64,000 nucleotides of DNA from Apostichopus japonicus (GCF_037975245.1 NC_092567.1:20087376-20151375), one strand, 5' to 3'. Counted from the stretch's first letter, positions 1-14,090 are shown. The notes: generated from the sequence alone by a model not told the origin. Numbers and translations: made by a program.

Positions 1-3000
1 CCATAGTTGATATGCTTGCGTCGTTAGGGTCAATGCAATCACTCACGTAAATGAAACGGTAACTATTTAGCACATATTATCATGGCTAAATACTTCTAAG
101 AGGCGTTAGACCTTCTTTTTATGGGCAATTTGACCATCAAGCCTTTGGAGAAGAAGATTCTGACCATGAAATTCTGAAATTCTGATACGGTAAGCCGCAT
201 ACTGTATGCACACTGTTTGCACACTGTATGTACTATGTATTGTGTATGTAGCGCAATTGGTATATATAGACTTACCGTTACGCGTGGCTACCAATGTATT
301 ACAGAATACATTTGTTTGTTTGGAGGGGGGAAAATCAGTCATATTCCTCACATTCAAGCATCAAATTATATTTTACTTATGAAATAACATGTCTTGAACT
401 CATCAAACTATCAAAAGTCCAGCAGATTTCATCAAAATAATTTCAAATGGGCAAAAAAAGTACATTGTTTGTATCATAACCTCATTTGCATATTTACATA
501 TCTAATTAGCTCAATTATAAAAAAAAAATTATAAAAATTAAAACTTCATTTCAATACCTATCTGTCAATACTTGGGTCCCTATTGACAAAATGAACAGAT
601 TTTAAGTAAATACAATGTGTAAATATTTTCCCCCAGGGGGACAATTATATGATCACACTGGGCACGTAAAGGGTTAATACCAACATCAAGGGACCTGTTT
701 GGAATTCTCTATGCAAATTGGCTACACCAAATAGTTCTTTTAAACTTACCGATGAAAGTAGCCTGCTGGCGATTTGTACAGCCAAATGCTGAAAATGATA
801 TAATCAGGTTAAGGGCGCATTAAAATGTGAGAATGTTCAGATCATAGTGTTTGCATTATACCGACAGATACCTTTGTCACTGTATTAACAGAGGGTCACT
901 AGAAATGCCAAGGTCTTCGGTACACACTACATAACTTCACTCTCCATACATATATCTTCTATTTCTCTGAGTAGGTGTTACTGATACGGGGGAATCATGC
1001 GGACGTATAGATGAATGTTTCATAAAAAATTGTTGAAGTTATGAACCTATGATAATCCCGAAACATATTTTAAGTCTCTGTTTTAACCCCTGTTTCATTA
1101 TCTGACAGAGTGATCACAACCGGCAATAAAGCAAAGAGAATCTAAGTAAATCTATCTCAAATGTGTCATCGCTATTTGTCAGACTGATGTAAGTGGAATT
1201 CCAATGTCGTTTTTTGTTGTTGTGAGGAACTGTTGACATATTTCACTAAATTGTCTCATACAGATTTGATTTTATCACTTTCGGGTAAAACCTCAACATC
1301 TTGCGTTGGAATTAAGGCTATTATTTCCTCTATCGTTTATGCCTGGCTGTTGCCAAAGTCTCTTGCTTTGCAAAATAGCACAGCGCCACAATTTGTAACC
1401 GTTCACTACTGGAAGTCGATTGAGGTACATGTATTTACATTGTTGTCGTTCTAACAGCCAATACTGCCCCCACCCCCCCCCCCCGCGTGGGAATCCTGTC
1501 TGCCGGACAAATCCAACACTAACAGAGAGTGTATACGAGTGCAGTAGAAATCTACACTGACTTGCAATATTGTCTCCATGAAGAACAAAAGTAATATTCT
1601 TACGGAGGAAATTTATCGTTAAAAAATTAAATTCAATTAGGCTATGTTATGTTTTTGTAGTTGTACATGGAAACGTTCTGCGCCGTTTGTCGCATTACAC
1701 ATTGCACAACACTCAATACATACATCACAGTTTCTTCGATAGAAGTCATTCACATATTAACAACAAACAGGCGAGTCCGATACAACTACTGACTCAATCG
1801 GCCCATTTTTACATGGTTGTATAGCTTAAAAATATATAATCTAATACCGTTTACCACAAAGCAATTTTTCTCGCATTCGTTTTGACCAAGTAAGAGCGAT
1901 GTAAGAGTACAACATGACATTTCGTGGGTTTGAGGATATTTTCCATTGACAAACGAATCATATTTTTTTAAACCCTCAGTCCGACAAGTAAACTTAAGGA
2001 ATGTTGTTGTATTTAGAGTTTCTGGATATAGATAACTGTTTAAATTTATTGAAACTTGATGCCCAAAGTAATACAATCGCTATAATTTGCAGGAGACAGC
2101 CGATTACCATAGAAATCACATACCGAACCACGGCCACGGGATAGTATAAAATAGCAAATGCGACGTTTCCATAGTGATGCTGTTACTATTGTTCTCAGTT
2201 AAATTTGCAGTGGTGTTGTTATTGTTGTTCTTGTTATGTTGTAATGTCGTTGCTGATGATGATGGTGTTGCTGCTGTCGTTGTTATCGTATGTTTATATT
2301 GTTGTTGTTGATAGTATTGTTCTTAATTTGCTTGGGTTGATGGTGATGATGATGTTACTGTTTTTGTTGACGTCGTTAACGTTGTTACCATTGCTGTTGG
2401 GCAATTCCGTAAAGTCTGACGTACATTTCGGACAGTTTGTTGATCCATATCTCAATGGCTATATATAGGAGATTAATTTTTATTTGGGTTTTGTGTAACA
2501 TCTGCCTTGTACTATTCTTGTATGGAGTTTCATTCCTTGTCCATCCAAATAAACTACAAAAATACTCAAAAAACCTCCCTGTGACGGACGTACCCAGAGA
2601 TAGTGACTTTTTCAGATCGTATTTTTCTTTTGAAAATTTCTGTGAATTGGAATGTGATACAATTCAAATCTACTATACATGTTATAAAGAAGATTCTTAA
2701 ATACCCATATCAGTAACAAGCAGTTGAAACCTTTATCTTCTATGCAATATTTTCAAAAATTCCCTTGTGACGGACGTACAATTTTTTGTGACGGACGTAC
2801 ATTTGTGAAATTATATAGTAACTGTACGTCCGTCACAAACAAAAGCACTACTTGATATGCCTAAAAGTTCAATTTGTGACAGGGCTTCACCCAGGGTTTC
2901 TATTGCTGACAGCTGTACACATTAATGCAGCATTTAACTGTGCCTAATGGAACAACTTAGGTAAAAGTAATAGTGAAACGAAGGTATATATACCCTCTCG

Positions 3001-4727
3001 CAAAATTCCATTCCATTGGAAATATATATTTCACTTTAAGTTGTATGCAAAACATCACATGAAATAATAAGCTCAATTAAAATTGTGTGTGCATCATTTC
3101 AATCAATACAGATGTTAGACCCCTATAAGGTGTTGAAGTTCTCTAGTGGGTCAGAAGCATGGGTCTTTATTAACATTAGGATGGCATGAACACCAAAACC
3201 ATTTTTCTTTCACTTTTCTTCACACGTGACCTTGTTATTTTACCTGACAATTTTTGTTATTAAAATATATGTATTGCAAGCTTCTGTATGCATGATATAA
3301 CAGCACTTTTCAGCAAACAAGAATTTCAGAACTTCAGATGTGTGATACAGTGTGTTGCATTACTTCAGGAGCTCTTAGGCTGTGTTCACATTGGATTCCG
3401 TTTTTGGTCCTGTGTTGACAATTTAACCACATATATGTTATACCAAATCTCTTATAGTGTTCACACTTGAAGTCCTGCTCCAGCTCTGATTGCCCACTCT
3501 GGATCAATGGACAGGAAGTTAGAATATTTGTAGGGTTACTCGCATAAAAGTGCGAATGCACATAAAGTGTATTGTAAATTTTCTAATACAGATGAGTGTC
3601 ACTAACTTCTTCATGCATGGATATTCAAGATTTGATGTGAAAGTGGAGAAAGAATGCAGTGTTGACCATGGTGTACATACTATGGAGTGCGAAAAGTTAT
3701 TTAGAGGAGACTGCAATAACTGGCAATAGTTCTTATCTAATGTTAAGATACAGAGATACAGAGGCACACCCTTGGTTAGTACAGCAACTATGTATTAAAG
3801 TAATATACACAAACACTCTGAAGTTAAGGATGAACTTTCTGGTACCTCTGTCTACCAACACATAAGCTATGAGCACATGTGGTTTCAAAATAAACTTTTC
3901 TCCCACATAATTATCAAGAAACCAACACAGAAGGTAACAAACCTGAAGCAAATGTAGAACAAATTACATAACAACAATAACATGCATACTACAGCAGTAA
4001 CAAAATACTAACAATTGCAATAACAGTTCTCGATGACTCTTTGACAATCTTCCATCCAAAACTGATTTATTACTTTGCTCAAAACTGGTTGAACACGGTG
4101 TAATAAATATGTTGAAATATCAAAAGGAAACCTTATGGACAGAAGGAAGAATAAATGGCAGAATTACAAAGAAACAATGTTGTACACAAACAAAGAATTT
4201 GTCGCTAATAGTTCCATATATGTTCATGGTTAATTTGACTAATAGTGCATGAAACAGGCATGGTGTTATGGAGTTCTTTTGCCTTGATCTCGGGGCAACC
4301 TTGGTCCCCGAGTGTTCACACTCTGGGACTGATAACGTTGTTGCCATTGCTGTTGTTGATGCTGTGTTTGCTGTTGTTGTTGTTGTTGATGTTGATGAGG
4401 GACGTGCACGGAGTCAGGAAGAGGACAAGATGGGTAAGACAGTCGATTAGAATCGGTTACAGCAATAAGGGCAACACCAGAGATTAGAGTTACTGTCGAT
4501 TTATTAACCAAGGAAAGACAGCCTCTGAAACATGTGAAATAAAATATAAACGAGAACAGGATTAGAAACATGTACAACAATGTATTATGATATTATTAGT
4601 GTTTGTAATAAAGATCTGAGCACAGATACATGGTTATGTCACACAGTCAGAAGAATTGGTCACGAAAATAACTTTAGTTATTTGTTCATGCACTCCAAAA
4701 CACGGGAGTAAAATAAAGGGAATAACA
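1..4727. other. Gene-free stretch with low-complexity DNA
   Basis: I see no supported gene. Open reading frames are short and lack recognisable domains or paired splice sites. The stretch holds GTT/GTC/GAT-rich trinucleotide DNA at about 2205-2400 and 4330-4400, a C-run near 1467-1485, and the repeated 14-mer listed separately at 2580-2838. Confidence 0.6.
2580..2838. repeat. Cluster of TGTGACGGACGTAC motifs
   Basis: The 14-mer TGTGACGGACGTAC occurs three times in direct orientation (starting near 2580, 2766 and 2787) and once inverted, as GTACGTCCGTCACA, near 2824. A weaker relative (TCTGACGTACATTT) lies near 2416. The last direct and the inverted copy could fold into a hairpin. Function unknown. 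Confidence 0.7.
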
Positions 4728-4918
4728 CATGGGCGGCGATCATGGGGGGGACGGGGGGGGGGGGGGGACATGTCCCCCCCAATATTTTAGGTGGGGGGAT
4801 ATAGTATCTAATATCCCCCCCAATATTTGGTGGCATAAATTTTTTAAGCATATGATTTGTATGTTTCTATGATATCGCTAGTAATTTCAAAATAGAAAAT
4901 GCTTAGATGCAACTTACA

Positions 4919-5058
4919 AGGCCTGGGAAGTGCCATTTCCAGCGATCTGGGAGGCATTTTCGGCCAAAATTTTCTTTTGCGCCTCGCGCCAACTTATGGT
5001 GGCGCTACGCTTAGAAAGTCTGTGTACAAGCTTTGCCCCTCCCTTGGCAAATTCCTTG
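4919..5058 (+). repeat. Core repeat, copy 1
   Basis: This copy begins AAGGCCTGGGAAGTGCCATT and contains the short inverted repeat GCGCCA...TGGCGC. Related cores lie at 5833-5940, 15624-15764, 16345-16447 and 17047-17148, all inside DNA-transposon-like elements. Confidence 0.75.
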
Positions 5059-5388
5059 CAAGGCCCCTATCTAAAGGTGTCACAATTTGTTACTATATAT
5101 GACCGAAAGTACCGTAGTTTTTACTTTTTTTCTCGAAATGAATAGCTAGACGGTACGCATCCGTAATGAAATTTGGTTTGCATCTTGTGTATGAGTGTAA
5201 GTACGTACAATCATATATATGATCCACATCGATATGGGTGCACTGGGTTTCCATTTGGCCTGTTTCCTACAATATTTCTAAAACCGCAGGTGCGTAGCCA
5301 AGGGAGGGGGAGGGTGAAGGGTGGAGACCGCCCTCCCCCTCGAGCATATTTTTTTGGGTATTTTCTATGATATCGAAGTTTCAAAGTA

Positions 5389-5940
5389 GCCGTTATAAGA
5401 GGTTTGAATATTTGTACACCAATAATTTAACTGTGTCTGAATTTTCAAAAATTCCTTGACCAACATTTTTCATCATACTTCCCTCTACTCGTGCAATTTT
5501 GACCTGTCTGTTAGGGGGTGAGGGGGGGGGGGTTCTATATTGGTTGTCCATAGATGAAATTTTGTGCAACATTATGGGTATGTTTTGAAGTGAATTTATT
5601 ATTCAAATTCTGAACAAATAATGGGCTTAAAACCTTGAAAAGTGGGGCTGACGGGTATTGTGGGGCGTTACGTAGAATTACCTACAAAAGCAATGATCCA
5701 CAGGAGATGCAATGAGGTTGAACATGATGTGTAACTGGTGACAATCTTGAAAAAAGGTTATGAATGAAAAAAAAAATTGGGGGGAAAAACTTGGTTCTCA
5801 GGCAAAAGTGTTCATCTGGTTGGTCATTTTCAAGCCCGAGAAGTGCAATTTCCGGTGATCTGGGGGGCTATCAAAACCAGAAATTTTCTTGTACGCTGCG
5901 CGCCAACCAATGGTGGCGCTCCGCTTTGATAGTAATTCGC
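5389..5940 (+). repeat. 552-bp repeat, copy A (contains core copy 2)
   Basis: It matches 16597-17148 along its whole length: both begin GCCGTTA, share TATTTGTACACCAA and CTACTCGTGCAATTTTGACC, and end in the core repeat (here 5833-5940) at GATAGTAAT. The two copies are the same length to within a few bases. No open frame is conserved between them. Confidence 0.8.
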
Positions 5941-7439
5941 CAGCATCCAAGCAAATGTCCCCCCCAATATTTGAACAGATCGCCGCCCCTGGAATAACAG
6001 GTCGTGTTTTGGAACTGCCATTTAATTCTAACTATATATCATTTTCTTGTTATAACTCATACGAAATCATCGTTTATACTCACCAATCATAATCTTCTAT
6101 ATACTACTCGTTATCACTCGAAACGTAATAGTTTAATTCTGTTCAGGTTTATCAACTCCTCAGCATGTCTGTTCGGACAACCACGTTAACACGTGTTGGC
6201 TAGGATGCACCGCTCTAGCGTGCCTTCCATTCGGCTCAATGATACGATTCACATCACTATGTGAAACTGACGAAAACCTAATTATGTAACATGTATAGGC
6301 CTATATACCTATCATAGACTTCGCATTAACCACGACAAGAGAAAATTGAGTTTCAGTAAATATTTCGACTACCGTCACTACAGTACATTAACTGCGGTGC
6401 AATACTAACGGACACGGTCTAGAGGGTGTCCAGCAATTGGTCAATAGTGATAGGCCCTATCCCTGAGCATGGCAAGAGCACTGGTCATCATAAAGAAGTA
6501 TATACCAACGCTGCATATTCAAGAGTTCACCTCACTACAATGATGATGATGTTGTTGTCGTTCATGATGATGTTGTTCTTGCTGTTTTAGTTCCTTATTC
6601 GTAAAAGTCCGCCGACGGTATAATTTCCTTTCTAATTTAAATTTGCATGGATATATATGATAGTTACATTACGGAAAAACAGAGATTCCCTAAAGCTCAT
6701 GGTTTTATGTTCTAACATTGCTGTTCCCTGCATGAATCCAGCTAATAAAAAATAAGAAGAATATGAGTTTACAGAACAGGGCGTTGAAATGTTTTCTTTT
6801 CCAAGCCACACACCGTGGTCGTATACACGTCACCGCATCGTTTAGCAAACAGTCGCATACCATCCATTTTATGAAAACTTGACAGATAAATTGTTTTAAC
6901 TATACTTCTTATCTTTTCGCAAGCGTACCAATTTGAAAGGTATACAGTTGTCCAGATACAAAACGAAGATGAAAAAGATAACAAGTCTTAAAGGCCTACC
7001 TATACACACATTCACACAGTTTATTGAAATGCCAATACTTACATGATTATTACACAAAATAAGATTCGTTTATATAGATATAAAGATATCGAAATAATTA
7101 TTGTAGACTAAAATTACGCTAAAAGTCGAAATGTCCAAAAAAAAAATGCTTTATGACATCGATATCGTTATAATTTGTCTCTTATCCAGCCACCGTTAAG
7201 TCCAAAACATGTTTCTGAAGCTATAAGGAAGATAATTCTGCAAGTTACTGGCCGTATAAAGAAAAGTAGACTGCCAATAACTTCATCTATAAATATGAGA
7301 TGTAATAGAGAGTTCACTTCCTCTATAACTATGTAACGACCTAAACATTGTCAAGTATAGATAGGTGTAACAGAGTTGTTAATTATCTTAATCGTATTGG
7401 TCAACTCAAAAAAAAAAACAATTAACGTTGCCTTTCAAT

Positions 7440-7665
7440 CATAAGGTCCCGAGTTCGAGTCACTCCAAGATTAATGTATGTCGTCCAATTACAGAGTTGT
7501 TGACAATTGACAATTCATAATCATGGACGTTAAATATGAATCTAAGAGACTGACTTCGGTCAGCTTGCGGCATTGATAAGCCAATGAACATGGCTTCTTC
7601 GCGAGTTCCTGCTTGCAGGAGTATCTAAAATACATAAATACATACATACATACAAATAGCTCTAT
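7440..7665 (+). repeat. Possible degenerate tRNA-derived SINE
   Basis: A B-box-like GAGTTCGAGTC lies at about 7450-7460. About 200 bp downstream the element ends in a (TACA)n-type tail (7640-7657), as many tRNA-SINEs do. No convincing A box is visible. The call is tentative. Confidence 0.3.
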
Positions 7666-10600
7666 ACGTAACAGGAAGCCAATTTAAACTTGTCAAGTAC
7701 TGAGGGAGTATAGTATCACGCACCTTTCAGACCTAAAGTAAACCTGATCAATTTAATTTGAAAAGTTTGAAGTCAATGTTTACATTTTTTAGTGAGACCA
7801 TGGTGCCAAAAACAGCACACATAACCAATATGACACTGGTTACCGCATATTACAGCAAAGGGAAAGTATTGGACTTCATGGTGAAGCTTGACCAGTCAAG
7901 ATAATGGCGGTCGTTGTTAGGGTACTTTAGGTTCGAACAAGCCTCGAAGAATTTATCAAAAAAAAAAAGCTTACATCTCCTGATAATAACGCTTGAATAT
8001 ATTTCCAAAACGATTGTCGCGAAACATTCTTTAGATTAATTTCTCATATTTTCATGAAAGGCTTAATTTTTATATAGGCCTACAATACAAGAACAATAGT
8101 CATGTATAATAGATGGTCGATCGCATCACCATTCTTTCAAAACATGTTTGGATGTTGATGTCAATTTTCTCAACCTACACCCAGGGTTGCTTCTCAAACG
8201 GAAAAGCAAATATATGTTGACTTTTCTTCCTTCTTTTCTTCATTTTTCCACCATGTTTCCCCTCATGAGCCGTTCTATTATTTTGGTCACGGATTGGATC
8301 AAATTGCACTATATAGTAAATGATCACATTTGCATAGAGGAAGACAACAAATCAAATAAAAAAAATTGGAACGTTTAAGAAAAAAAAAGTTAAATTTACT
8401 CGAACATTTTATGTACCTAAGTGTTTCTCGTTAAAGAAAATATGGGCCTAAGGAGAATATGAAGTCTTGTTATCATAAGAAGAATAAGGGGGGGGGGAGA
8501 AGAAGTTTGATAAAGTGAATCATTTTTAAAATCTTTCATACCAACCGTGGTAGGCTGACATATATATATAGCACACTCTTTAAAGTAAATGCATATGGGT
8601 TGGCCTTTGGACTCCACCATGTGCTACCATGGATCTAACACGCCGGATTAACCCGTTAGTGTACTAGTATACATGCTACAGTGTATCGTTCAGTTCAATA
8701 ACAATTCTGGTTATTAAAAATTCGCTTTTTAACGTTTGATCAGTTTTTGACAACATTACTAGTTGGATTTTTTAATTTCTGACTACATTTTGGAGTAAGG
8801 GGATGATGTGATCCCAGTCGGACAATTACTCATTACGTAATATGTCGTTTTGATTTGCATAATTAACAATATTGATCGGACTATTGCCATATATAATTGT
8901 TACATTATCTTATATAGGCTATATACTGTTGTTACGAAGGCGATGGCATGCTGAACTGTGCATAACATTGACAAGTGGTCGAGAAAATTTGAGGTAGGAA
9001 ATCTGCCTGAAATATTTAGTGTTAATGAAATATTTTAAGTGGCGAACTATTCATACATGACGTCGCCGAACTTTAATTATTCATAACGTAGCGACTTTCT
9101 TTTTTGGCATCAGACGTTCTCATAGTTTTTTTTCCGCTGGTAGCTAGCCGTAACATCACAGGTAAGATTAAAACTTCCTATTTTTGATTTGTGTCGGTAA
9201 TAATGGCTCATCTGAAAAACAAAGTTTGAATTTTTATTTTATTGAGCTAAGCCTACTCATTGCTCATGAATATGCATACGAAGGCAAATGACATGTAGCC
9301 TATAGTAATTATTCATTTATGTGACAAACACTTAAGTTTTAATGGCAACTCTGTCTTGATATATATGATAAAGTATAAAAGTGAACCTGCTTACAATTTA
9401 AAACAAGAAACAGAAACTTCTTGTTGAATTTTCCACATAGACCGTACAAACTTAATGTAGGATATTTTGAATGTCAAAAGTTTGGTCAATTTCGGAATTC
9501 CGGAGATTATCATTTAGATTCCTGGCACTGTTTTTGCTAATATACAAAGTATCCAGCTCAATGGTGTATCACGCCATGGAGTGTGTATCCCTTTTTCAAA
9601 ACAAGGTTGTGCAAAATGGGGGTAGCTACCCATCTCACACCCCCCCCCCCCTGCAATGGAGTAAACAAATTTGACATCCCCTGGATGTTCCCATGTCAAG
9701 GCATTTCGTATATTATTATCACGTGGGTAATGGTCCGATTTTCTAAGTTGCGCCTCCACTTCGCGAATTCTTAACACGGGACCTATATAGTACTTGTAGT
9801 AACACAGTCATGATAAGATAGTCACAGTTTCAATATAACGGGACAGCATGGGGTTTGGGAATGGATCACAGTTTTCTTGGTTTTACATACCCTGGTTTTT
9901 CGCGCCCAGATATTTCGTGCCAACGGTAATATAATGCTTTATCTTATATGTTTTCAGAAGAACAGGTAATTCAGTAAACTAATCTGTAAAATCTATTCCT
10001 AGATTCGTCAGTATAGTTCTAATCGATTGAATTTTTAATAAATAAGACTAAATATTAAAATCGATCAAATTGAGAGAGAATGAGTTTGTTGGCATCAGTT
10101 TCTATTCAAGTCAGCTGTCAAAACGTATCTTTTCACCAAAGCATATATGTTATAGTTGTTATTATTATGTTAAGCGCTACGAGAATTATTTCATAGTTTG
10201 TTTGGCGCTATATAAAAATTATGTATTATTATTATTATTATTCTATATGCTCTGTCTCAGATGGCCCAGTAAACGATCATTCTTCATAAAAGCCAGACAT
10301 GCACACACTTATACACACACACATAAAGGGTTACAAAATATTGTCATACTTTAACTCATCTCGAAGGAATCGCATTCTAGATTTATTTATAAACAGTAAT
10401 TCCCTGAAGGGAAAAAAAATTCAATCAATTGACGAAGATAGGCAGCCGTTTAAGTTAAACCAACCGGATCATAACATCGATAATAGGCCGACATGCACCG
10501 TCCACGTAATAAGGCGAAATTGCGCGGAAGCCTCTCGCACCTTACGGCTGTCTAATCATATCAATATACGCACCGGTTTTCTTTGACTCAAAGGAATTTA

Positions 10601-10825
10601 AATATTAACTTGGACACAAATATGATATCTCTGCATCTCATTTTAGTGAGTATTCTTCTTTCTTGTCCTTTAATTATTCATTGTTTCAGTTTGAAAAAGA
10701 CCTTTATTAATTAACTGCTATATATATATGCATTCATCTCTGATTAAAATATTAAGATCGTTATCACATCATCTTGTCATCTTCAATGAGCTATTAATAA
10801 ATTAAAAACTTAGCTTCATTTTCCC

Positions 10826-10871
10826 TAGTCCATTTTAGTCCATTTTAATCCATTTAGTCCATTTTCCTTGA
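10826..10871 (+). repeat. Short tandem repeat, TAGTCCATTT unit
   Basis: Four imperfect copies of a 9-11-bp unit (TAGTCCATTTT, TAATCCATTT and variants) lie in tandem. Confidence 0.75.
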
Positions 10872-12684
10872 TTAAATGGCAAAAATAATACCAAGGTTTT
10901 CTCACTTGGCATTAAAAAATATAATAACAGCAAACAATCAACAAAGATATAAATAATTCGACATTTGCAAAGTAACATTTTCAAACTTTATAGTCGAGCT
11001 CAATTTTATCACGTTTGCTCGCGACATCAAACAAGTTTTGGTTAATTTTAAAATGAAATTATGACTTTAATGTTATCAGAAACAATATCGTATCATAACC
11101 ATACTTACGGTACAACATCAGTATAACAGCTGCACTCATTCTACGTTATACATGAATGGGAGAAAAGTTATCGGAAATTCTTGGAAATCTAGAAATGCTC
11201 ATTTTTTTTTTTTTTTTAGATATATAAAAATGTCGAAATAATTGTAGATTAAAATGAGACTAAATGTAGTTTCTAGCCCATATATCGTATAGACAGGATG
11301 GTTTCCATTTTCAAGAAACATTTGATCTTTCTTTTACCGGTTCGATATCGTTATTTTGCCTCTTATCCAATCAGAGAATGGCGTCATACATCACACGGCG
11401 GACGGCATAACGGTTTTGCATAATGATATTTAAGAGGCCCAGCATTTCAACGTCATTTATACCACCAAGTCACTTTTTTTTCTACCACATTAAAACGTTT
11501 ACACATAGCTTATAACACGTTTAACTTGCGGTCAACGTCATTTGGGGAATTCTTGTTTAACAGTTACATCTAAGTGATTGTAAAATTGGTGGGCAATAGA
11601 CCCCCAATCAGGGAAACCCAGTTAAAAGGTACTCAGCATTTATTAGTTTGGAAAGGAGGTATAATCGAATTGACCCTGTTGTATCAAATTTTATTTGAAG
11701 GCATCTTCAACGGTATATATTCGATCGGGCAATACGAAACTCGTCGGTTATGTTGAACGAGGTTACAATGACCACTCGAGAGTCCGATAAGAAGCAGAAA
11801 ACGGGTACAAGGTTATACTGAAATAGAGATGGTACCGCCAGAAAGTATTTTATTTGAGGAAACATTTCGTAAACTTTCTATTACCTGTCAACCCGTTTCA
11901 GAACACGAGGGCGCGTGACAGACCTGTTTAGTAAACGTTTCTACTCGTATATACTTGTTAGAACCTATAGCATACATCTATACTTCAGTATAATCGTACT
12001 CGTTCTTGTGGTGTTTTACTGGACTCGGAACATTTACAATATAGTTGTACAGGAACTAATGCAAAATTACATACTCCTACTCCTGCTAACAGCCTTGTAC
12101 TCGTGTACTAGTACTCACACCAAGGGGATTGCTACTTGTTTTCGTACTTTTTTATTTTATTTAATAATAATGAAACACAGGGCCCCTGGCCGGGGTGGGG
12201 CAAGGAGGGGGTTAGGTTCAGCTATTTTACATTGGTCCATAAGAGGGAATATACCACTACAATGTGTCATAAGTTTCTTTTCGCTCAATTATAGCTACAC
12301 TTAGACAGAAGTTATATGCCATACAAACTTGCATGCTCTATCTGTGCCACGGGGTCTAACGGCAGCCTGCTTCAAGTCTAGAACATATCTGTAGCAGAGA
12401 TAACAATAGCCTTATAGACTGCTCGAAATATAAAATCATCGTAAGCTGACGCCCTTTTGCAACATTAAACATTTAGGCTATAACTAACTAATCGTTACAA
12501 TGATTCTATATATTACTGTTAGAACGCAGACCGCTCAGAGAACACATTGCTCCAGTTTCAGCAGGAAATCTCCGTTTTCAAACTTCTTTCTCTGAGATGC
12601 AGTATGCCCTGACATGGTTAGGGGAGCCCCACGGGTTGAGATGTCTGTAACCTACAGCGACGTCTAGTCTTCCTGGCTTTAACC

Positions 12685-12713
12685 AGGGAGTTGTTATTCC
12701 ATAACAACTCCCT
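12685..12713. repeat. Perfect 12-bp hairpin
   Basis: AGGGAGTTGTTA (12685-12696) and its exact complement TAACAACTCCCT (12702-12713) flank a 5-base loop. The direct repeat CTGGCTTTAAC/CTGCTTTAAC lies on either side. No poly-T tract follows. Function unknown. Confidence 0.7.
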
Positions 12714-13410
12714 GCTTTAACGGGCGTCTTTGATTCTATATAATAGAGGTTGGCACTAGAGAGTGTGTCGTAGATTCCTAACCATTGGTAACGTCAGAGG
12801 ACCATGATTAATAATGAAAGTTGATCACGGTGTCCTATGGGAGGTTTTACTTAAATGCCCCACATACTTTTCCCGCCATAAACTGATGCGGTTGAGAACA
12901 CATGCCCGATTCGTCAGGACCACAATCACATTAAAATATATTTATTTGTTTCGCCTTCAAGTAAATCAATTATACTCACTCTGTTTATTCAAATTCGTTA
13001 TTCATCATGTTTGCGTCTATTGTGTTATTTTTTGTGTATGGAAACTTCAGCCACATTTAAATACGATTTCAGAAGATAATTTCGTAACGTTTGATACTGT
13101 CATACATGAGAAGCATTTCTACTACGCTTGACGCGTTTTACAACATAATATGGAAATTGATATCTATATATAGTACGCTGTGACGAACAAACGTTACGAC
13201 GTAGTTATACTACGTAAGACAACAACGTCGCCTTGACGTGTATGCTTTCATTGTCTTTGTCAGAACCATGCTTGGAGTTACAATGACGAAAAACTGTTAA
13301 TACTCAATTGGCAGGAGCAAGGACTACGCAGAAATGATTTCTTATTTTTTACATAAAAAATAAAAAACTACAAACCATACGTATTTTACATATACATACG
13401 TATTTCTAAC

Positions 13411-13822
13411 ATGATCGTGTATGGACTGTATAAGACACCGTACGAAAACTACAGAAAGTGACGGTAATTTTACAGCAGTTGCGGGACCAAAATTCCAACG
13501 TTAAGGACCTAATGTTATGTGTTACTGTGTGAGTAGAAAATTGACCTAACACCTTATATATATACAAATTAAAGCATTAAATTTCTCTTCACATAATGGT
13601 CAACGAAACGTGTTGTTGACAATATATCATGTTGAAATATCTCTCTTGAGATGTCAATCAATATATTCATCATAAATTTTTATTAAAATAGTACAATCAT
13701 GTTAATTAAAATAGAATAGATACGGATGCTCATTAGCTCCATGTTACACAGATTCTGTTGTAATTTGTATAAAATGCAGGATTTTCAGAAGACAAATTAA
13801 TTACCATTGGCATGGATTTGGC
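13411..13822 (-). repeat. Dispersed repeat R1, inverted copy
   Basis: Its reverse complement matches three copies in the nucleotidase introns (37220-37699, 40679-41110, 41222-41668). Shared words include CCATGCCAATGGTAATTAAT at one end, ACATTAGGTCCT in the middle and GTCCATACACGATCA at the other end. No open frame is shared and no terminal inverted repeat is obvious. Confidence 0.8.
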
Positions 13823-13884
13823 TTAGGTACGTTTAAGTGCGTGGGTACGAGGATTGGGGCGGTGGGCGGGTCTAAGGGAGGAGG

Positions 13885-14090
13885 GGTGGTTGAGGGGTAT
13901 ACGTATACGTAACACTGGATGACAGATGGGTTGGGGGTATACGTAACACTGGAGGACAGATGTGTTAGGGGTATACGTAACACTGGATGACAGATGGGTT
14001 GGGGATATATATAACTGGGGCACATATGGGTTGGGGTATATGTAACTGGGCATGTATGGGTTAGGGGTATACATAACACTTGAAGACAAA
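13885..14090 (+). repeat. Minisatellite, about 32-bp unit
   Basis: Five to six imperfect copies of a unit like GGGGTATACGTAACACTGGA followed by GACAGATGGGTTG. Repeats of the same unit in several frames give a spurious open frame rich in Pro, Thr and Tyr on the minus strand. Confidence 0.8.

Larger units (their letters stand above)
4728..5991. mobile_element. hAT-like nonautonomous DNA transposon, 1.26 kb
   Basis: The left end begins CATGGGCGGCGATC. The right end, read on the minus strand, begins CAGGGGCGGCGATC, so 13 of 14 terminal bases match. Both ends are directly flanked by the 8-bp duplication GAATAACA (4720-4727 and 5992-5999). A CAGGG-type terminus with an 8-bp target duplication is characteristic of the hAT superfamily. 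No transposase is encoded. The interior contains two copies of a short core repeat (4919-5058 and 5833-5940) and C/G homopolymer runs. Confidence 0.75.
6000..13410. other. Gene-free stretch
   Basis: No supported gene. It contains a possible tRNA-like SINE remnant (about 7440-7665), a tandem (TAGTCCATTT) repeat at 10826-10871, an ATT microsatellite near 10217-10241 and a perfect 12-bp hairpin at 12685-12713. The open frames in it have no recognisable domain. Confidence 0.55.
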
